Position numbers and translations under genes: made by a program
DNA from: Basidiobolus ranarum
Taxonomy: Eukaryota; Basidiobolomycota; Basidiobolomycetes; Basidiobolales
Assembly: GCA_040143965.1 (NCBI GenBank)
Contig: JASJQH010000230.1
Coordinates: 1-20,373 of the forward strand
Reading direction: 5' to 3'
Length of the DNA: 20,373 nt
Shown here: piece by piece, positions 17,677 through 20,373 of the stretch
How positions within the stretch are numbered: position 1 is the first letter of the stretch
Layout of the letters: the number at the start of each line of letters is the position of its first letter
Notes under the pieces: generated by a model
Seen by the model: the letters and a program-made list of their open reading frames with translations, nothing else
Database searches by the model: none
What the model was told of the DNA's origin: nothing

Positions 17677-18808
17677 ATGTCAGAAACTAACCAGCAGAAC
17701 GGTAAGAAGCTCTCCGAGGATCCGGTCATGGAGGAGACTTGGTCAAAACTTCTTAATGTTGAACAGGAAATGGAGGAAGTGAACGAAAAACTATGTTGGT
17801 CTATTTTCACCTCTACTTACATCAACCCGATACTAATCGTGTAAATACAGACAAAGAGCAAGCAAAGCTCACTACCAAATTTGAAAATACCAAGAATCCT
17901 GTTTATCAAAAGCGTCAAGAACTTCTACAACAGATCCCAAGTTTCTGGACAATCGCGGTACGTATTCCATGAACGTGTTTTTTTGATAGCTATCTAACTA
18001 AAGCGGTATTTTTAGTTCAAAAACCATCCCATGCTTCGTATGTGCTACAATTCTTGCCACTCATCACTCACTTCGACTCTAACTAACCTTTCCATCACTT
18101 GAACCATTCTCAGAAGGACTGCTTGAATCAGAGGATATTGAGGTAGAAATGGATGTAAATGGCGCTTGTATCTATGATTGTAGACTAATCCCATAGTACT
18201 AGGTTTTCAACCATTTAACCGATATAGTTATCGACAGAAGTTCGGAAGATTGTACCGTTTATAAAATCATCATGGTATTTTGAGAGGCTGATCTCTTTCA
18301 TTCACACATCGATTAACAAGTGGTTTCAACTCAGATGTTCTCTGAAAATGAATTCTTCGAAGATCAGAAATTGATCAAAGAATTCTCTCACGACGAGTCT
18401 GGTAAAGTGGTCATCAAAAACCATCCCATTCACTGGAAGGATGGAAAAGTACGTCTGACTTGATCTCTTCATTACAAAAAACCTACTTATTTCTTGAACA
18501 TTGCTAGGATTTGACTCAGTCTGAGAATGAGGAGAAGGATAGCTTCTTCACCTGGTTCTCAGAGGAAGATCCGGAAATTGGTGACTTGATTGCTAACGAC
18601 TTGTATCCTAATGCTGTCAAGTGAGTGCATTTTTGCATTCTAAACTTCGCCATATACTATACTTATCCAATTTTTCAGGTACTTCCAAGGGTTTGACGGT
18701 GATGATGATGATGATGCAGAAGTGTTTGGTGATTCTGAGGATGAGTTGGATGAAGACGATGATGATGTCAAGCCACCTTCCAAGAAGCAGAAAGTTCGCT
18801 CACATTAG
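17677..18808 (+). CDS. SET: SET/TAF-I-like histone chaperone (NAP family)
   Basis: NAP-family chaperones bind histones H3-H4 or H2A-H2B and help assemble nucleosomes; the SET/Vps75 branch is nuclear. Eight exons (17677-17794, 17851-17957, 18016-18037, 18114-18142, 18203-18274, 18335-18448, 18508-18620, 18679-18808) give 705 bp and 234 residues. The N-terminal dimerisation helix (LLNVEQEMEEVNEKLYKEQAK) leads to the earmuff domain: PSFWTIAFKNHP, LESEDIEVFNHLTDIVI, FSENEFFEDQKLIKEF, then the conserved SFFTWFSEEDPEIGD, IANDLYPNAVKYFQG. The C-terminal tail is acidic (GDDDDDAEVFGDSEDELDEDDDD) and ends with a basic nuclear signal KKQKVRSH. Exons 3 and 4 are only 22 and 29 bp. Introns are 56-76 bp; the first uses GTTGGT. 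The frame is open upstream of 17677 but has no ATG. Confidence 0.95.
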
Positions 18809-19139
18809 TTACTCTGAATGTATCTATAATTTTGAACTTATTAAATTTTCAATTGCCAGCAGTCACATATTTGATATCCCCATCTTTACTTCAACCATGT
18901 GCTTAGACTTATACTTGCTTCTTTTTTTAAAGCCACTGAACTTGATTGCTCTCTTCATTCTATAGAAAGGAAGTAAAATAATCTATTCATGTTGAAATGT
19001 TCAGCACTTGAATAATAGAATCCTGTATATAAAACATTTTATGTAATTGTCATTGAAATATTCATATACCATGTTTCTCCTATATAATGTAATACACAAC
19101 TGCAAACCTATACAGTACCACCTAAATAATATTATCAAG
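18809..19139. other. 3' region of SET/NAP before the LTR element
   Basis: The 331-bp AT-rich stretch holds the SET 3' untranslated region. I see no gene, and no canonical AATAAA. Confidence 0.5.
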
Positions 19140-19527
19140 TGTTGGAATTAACATAGCTTAAACATCTATATAGTCATGTATGTTGAAATTAGCTTTGCCT
19201 AAACACCTATATAGTCATATATAGCTTAGTACTTGGTTATCTTATATTTCACTAAGATATTATCCATTATCCTCATGAGGAATTTACTTAGAATATTGAC
19301 ACCAATGTAGAAGTGCTCAGATATATAGCTTTTTCAAACTTGTGCTAGAAGCCCCAAACTTTGCACACATGTTTCTGAGACCTTCCTTAGCACATTCTTC
19401 ATTTTAGTTGGTTTACTTCTTGACAACATTATAAATGTCTGCTTTCTACTCAATAAATCAATAAGTGAAAATTACCAATTTCTCTAATTCCCCAAACCAC
19501 TTCCTATAGGCTCCCAAAGACTTTAAT
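19140..19527 (+). repeat. 5' LTR of the copia-type element (3' edge approximate)
   Basis: The LTR begins TGTTGGAATTA at 19140. Its end is uncertain: TAATTCCCCAAACCA up to 19499 is an imperfect inverse of the start, whereas the primer site begins at 19529 and copia LTRs usually abut it. The first 41 bp are present twice in tandem (19140-19180 and 19181-19221), each starting TGTTG(G/A)AATTA and ending CTATATAGTCAT(G/A)TA. AATAAA near 19451 may be the LTR poly(A) signal. Confidence 0.7.
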
Positions 19528-19528
19528 A

Positions 19529-19542
19529 GGTTATGAGCCCTG
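19529..19542 (+). other. primer-binding site, anticodon half of initiator tRNA-Met
   Basis: GGTTATGAGCCCTG is the exact complement of 14 bases of the anticodon stem-loop of yeast-type initiator tRNA-Met (CAGGGCTCATAACC). Drosophila copia and yeast Ty5 are known to prime from this internal half-tRNA. Confidence 0.75.
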
Positions 19543-20002
19543 GGCTTGCACTCTCTATAATCTCTCCTTCTCAAGTTTATGGAACGTTTCCCTCTGCTGC
19601 ATAATTGAATGAAACCAATTATCAAGTTTGGAAAATTAAAATGAATATGCTGCTGAAAGAAAAAGGACTTTGAGACACTGTTGTAGGAGAAGAAGACAAT
19701 GCAAAACTATCTGAAACTAAAGTTTTACTCCAGGTTAAAAAAGAACAAAGTGCCTTTAACAAAATTAGGCTTAATGTTAAAGACAAATTGCTAATTCAAT
19801 ATTCAAGAGCTAAAACTGCCCAGAAGGTATGGAAAGCCTTGGAAGACACCTACCAAACAAGTTCTGCTGCCTACAAGATGTTTCCAAGAAGACAAATTCT
19901 TACCTTAAAGATGAAGCCAGGAGAAGATATCAAATCACTAATTAACAGAGTTACTTTTTTAGTGGATGAAATATAATGCATTGAACTACCTACTACTGAT
20001 CA

Positions 20003-20315
20003 TGTTGGATAATTAGTCTTTATTCAACATCATAGTTAACTTTAGTTATGATACATATATTAGAAACAGAAAGCAACATATCTATAGCCCCTATATTCTA
20101 AATAGGAATATCTCTATATCTATATAACAAGTATGTCTTATTACTCCCACTTATCTATTATATCTTATTACACAAACTCCTGAATATCACAAACAATTGA
20201 CTTTTCTACTATACAAGTCACTATATACTCTTAAAAATAAAGTAACTAAGACACACTATCATAAGTTGTTTCTAATACTCAAAGTCTACCCCCATTATGT
20301 CAAGATCCTCCAACT
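20003..20315. repeat. nested solo-LTR-like insertion within gag
   Basis: The 313-bp segment starts TGTTGGATAA and ends CCTCCAACT, with near-inverted ends. It is flanked by a direct repeat GATCA (19998-20002 and 20316-20320), as expected for a 5-bp target-site duplication; the repeat can be read as 6 or more bases if the element edges are shifted. It has no coding frame. The first 27 bases contain an inverted repeat (20003-20012 with 20020-20029). Gag-like sequence continues on both sides. It is younger than the host element. A MITE-like DNA element is the alternative, but TGTTGGA is typical of copia LTRs. Confidence 0.65.
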
Positions 20316-20373
20316 GATCAATATATCATAGATACAGTCCTGAATAGCATGCCATATGAGTTTCAGAGCCTAG

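Larger units (their letters stand above)
19140..20373 (+). mobile_element. Ty1/copia-type LTR retroelement, broken, cut by the window end
   Basis: The visible part runs 5' LTR, primer-binding site, then a gag region from about 19579. Gag belongs to the copia UBN2/gag-polypeptide type: LNETNYQVWKIKMNMLL near the start, then KTAQKVWKALEDTYQ and LKMKPGEDIKSLINRV. The reading frame is broken in about three places and is also split by a nested LTR-like insertion at 20003-20315; gag similarity resumes after it (DTVLNSMPYEFQSL). No protease, integrase or reverse transcriptase lies within the window. It is a fossil, old enough to have decayed and to have received a second insertion. The 3' LTR is outside the window, so age cannot be measured. 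Confidence 0.85.

Noticed and set aside
18693-18780. GAT-rich repeat as a microsatellite
   Set aside because: It encodes the acidic Asp/Glu tail expected of SET/NAP proteins, so the repeat is explained by coding.
20003-20315. Possible small RNA gene or tRNA-like element in the insertion
   Set aside because: No tRNA box A/B or stable clover-leaf is visible; direct repeats and TGTTGGA ends favour a solo LTR.

Overview
This window is nuclear DNA of an intron-rich, AT-rich eukaryote, most likely a fungus and probably an early-diverging lineage. The clues are many short introns (almost all 54-82 bp) with GT..AG ends, compact gene spacing, conserved housekeeping genes that read as fungal or opisthokont (ARPC2, ATP23, TRM82/WDR4, frequenin/NCS-1, SET/NAP histone chaperone, TFB5), and a Ty1/copia retroelement whose primer site matches the anticodon half of initiator tRNA-Met. 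The lineage is an inference from protein style; no rRNA or other marker is present.

Layout: the 3' end of ribosomal protein uL1 (RPL10A, +) opens the window. It faces ARPC2 (-), which is followed by a TBRG1-like FYRN/FYRC nuclear protein (-), a possible unrecognised four-exon small gene (+) and an intronless nucleoside diphosphate kinase (-). A poorly resolved stretch (about 5400-5950) precedes a copine-like gene with two C2 domains and no visible vWA domain (-) and the mitochondrial metalloprotease ATP23 (-). A divergent promoter then leads to NCS-1/frequenin (+). Next come three intronless plus-strand genes: an orphan single-pass membrane protein and two tandem ankyrin-CCCH zinc-finger paralogs. 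TFB5 (TFIIH, with a 16-bp microexon) and TRM82 are on the minus strand; TRM82 shares a 260-bp divergent promoter with SET/NAP (+). The last 1.2 kb is a decayed copia-type element carrying a nested solo-LTR-like insertion.

The genes do not form one pathway; this is an ordinary housekeeping region. I reconstructed exons by hand from frame, splice signals and family similarity. Eight spliced genes gave about 45 introns, and the length of each complete model is divisible by three. The most unusual points are the frequent GTTGGT 5' splice site, the shared C-terminal module of the ankyrin-CCCH pair, the C2-only copine, and a microexon and a GC-AG intron in otherwise conserved genes. I found no rRNA, tRNA or CRISPR array.
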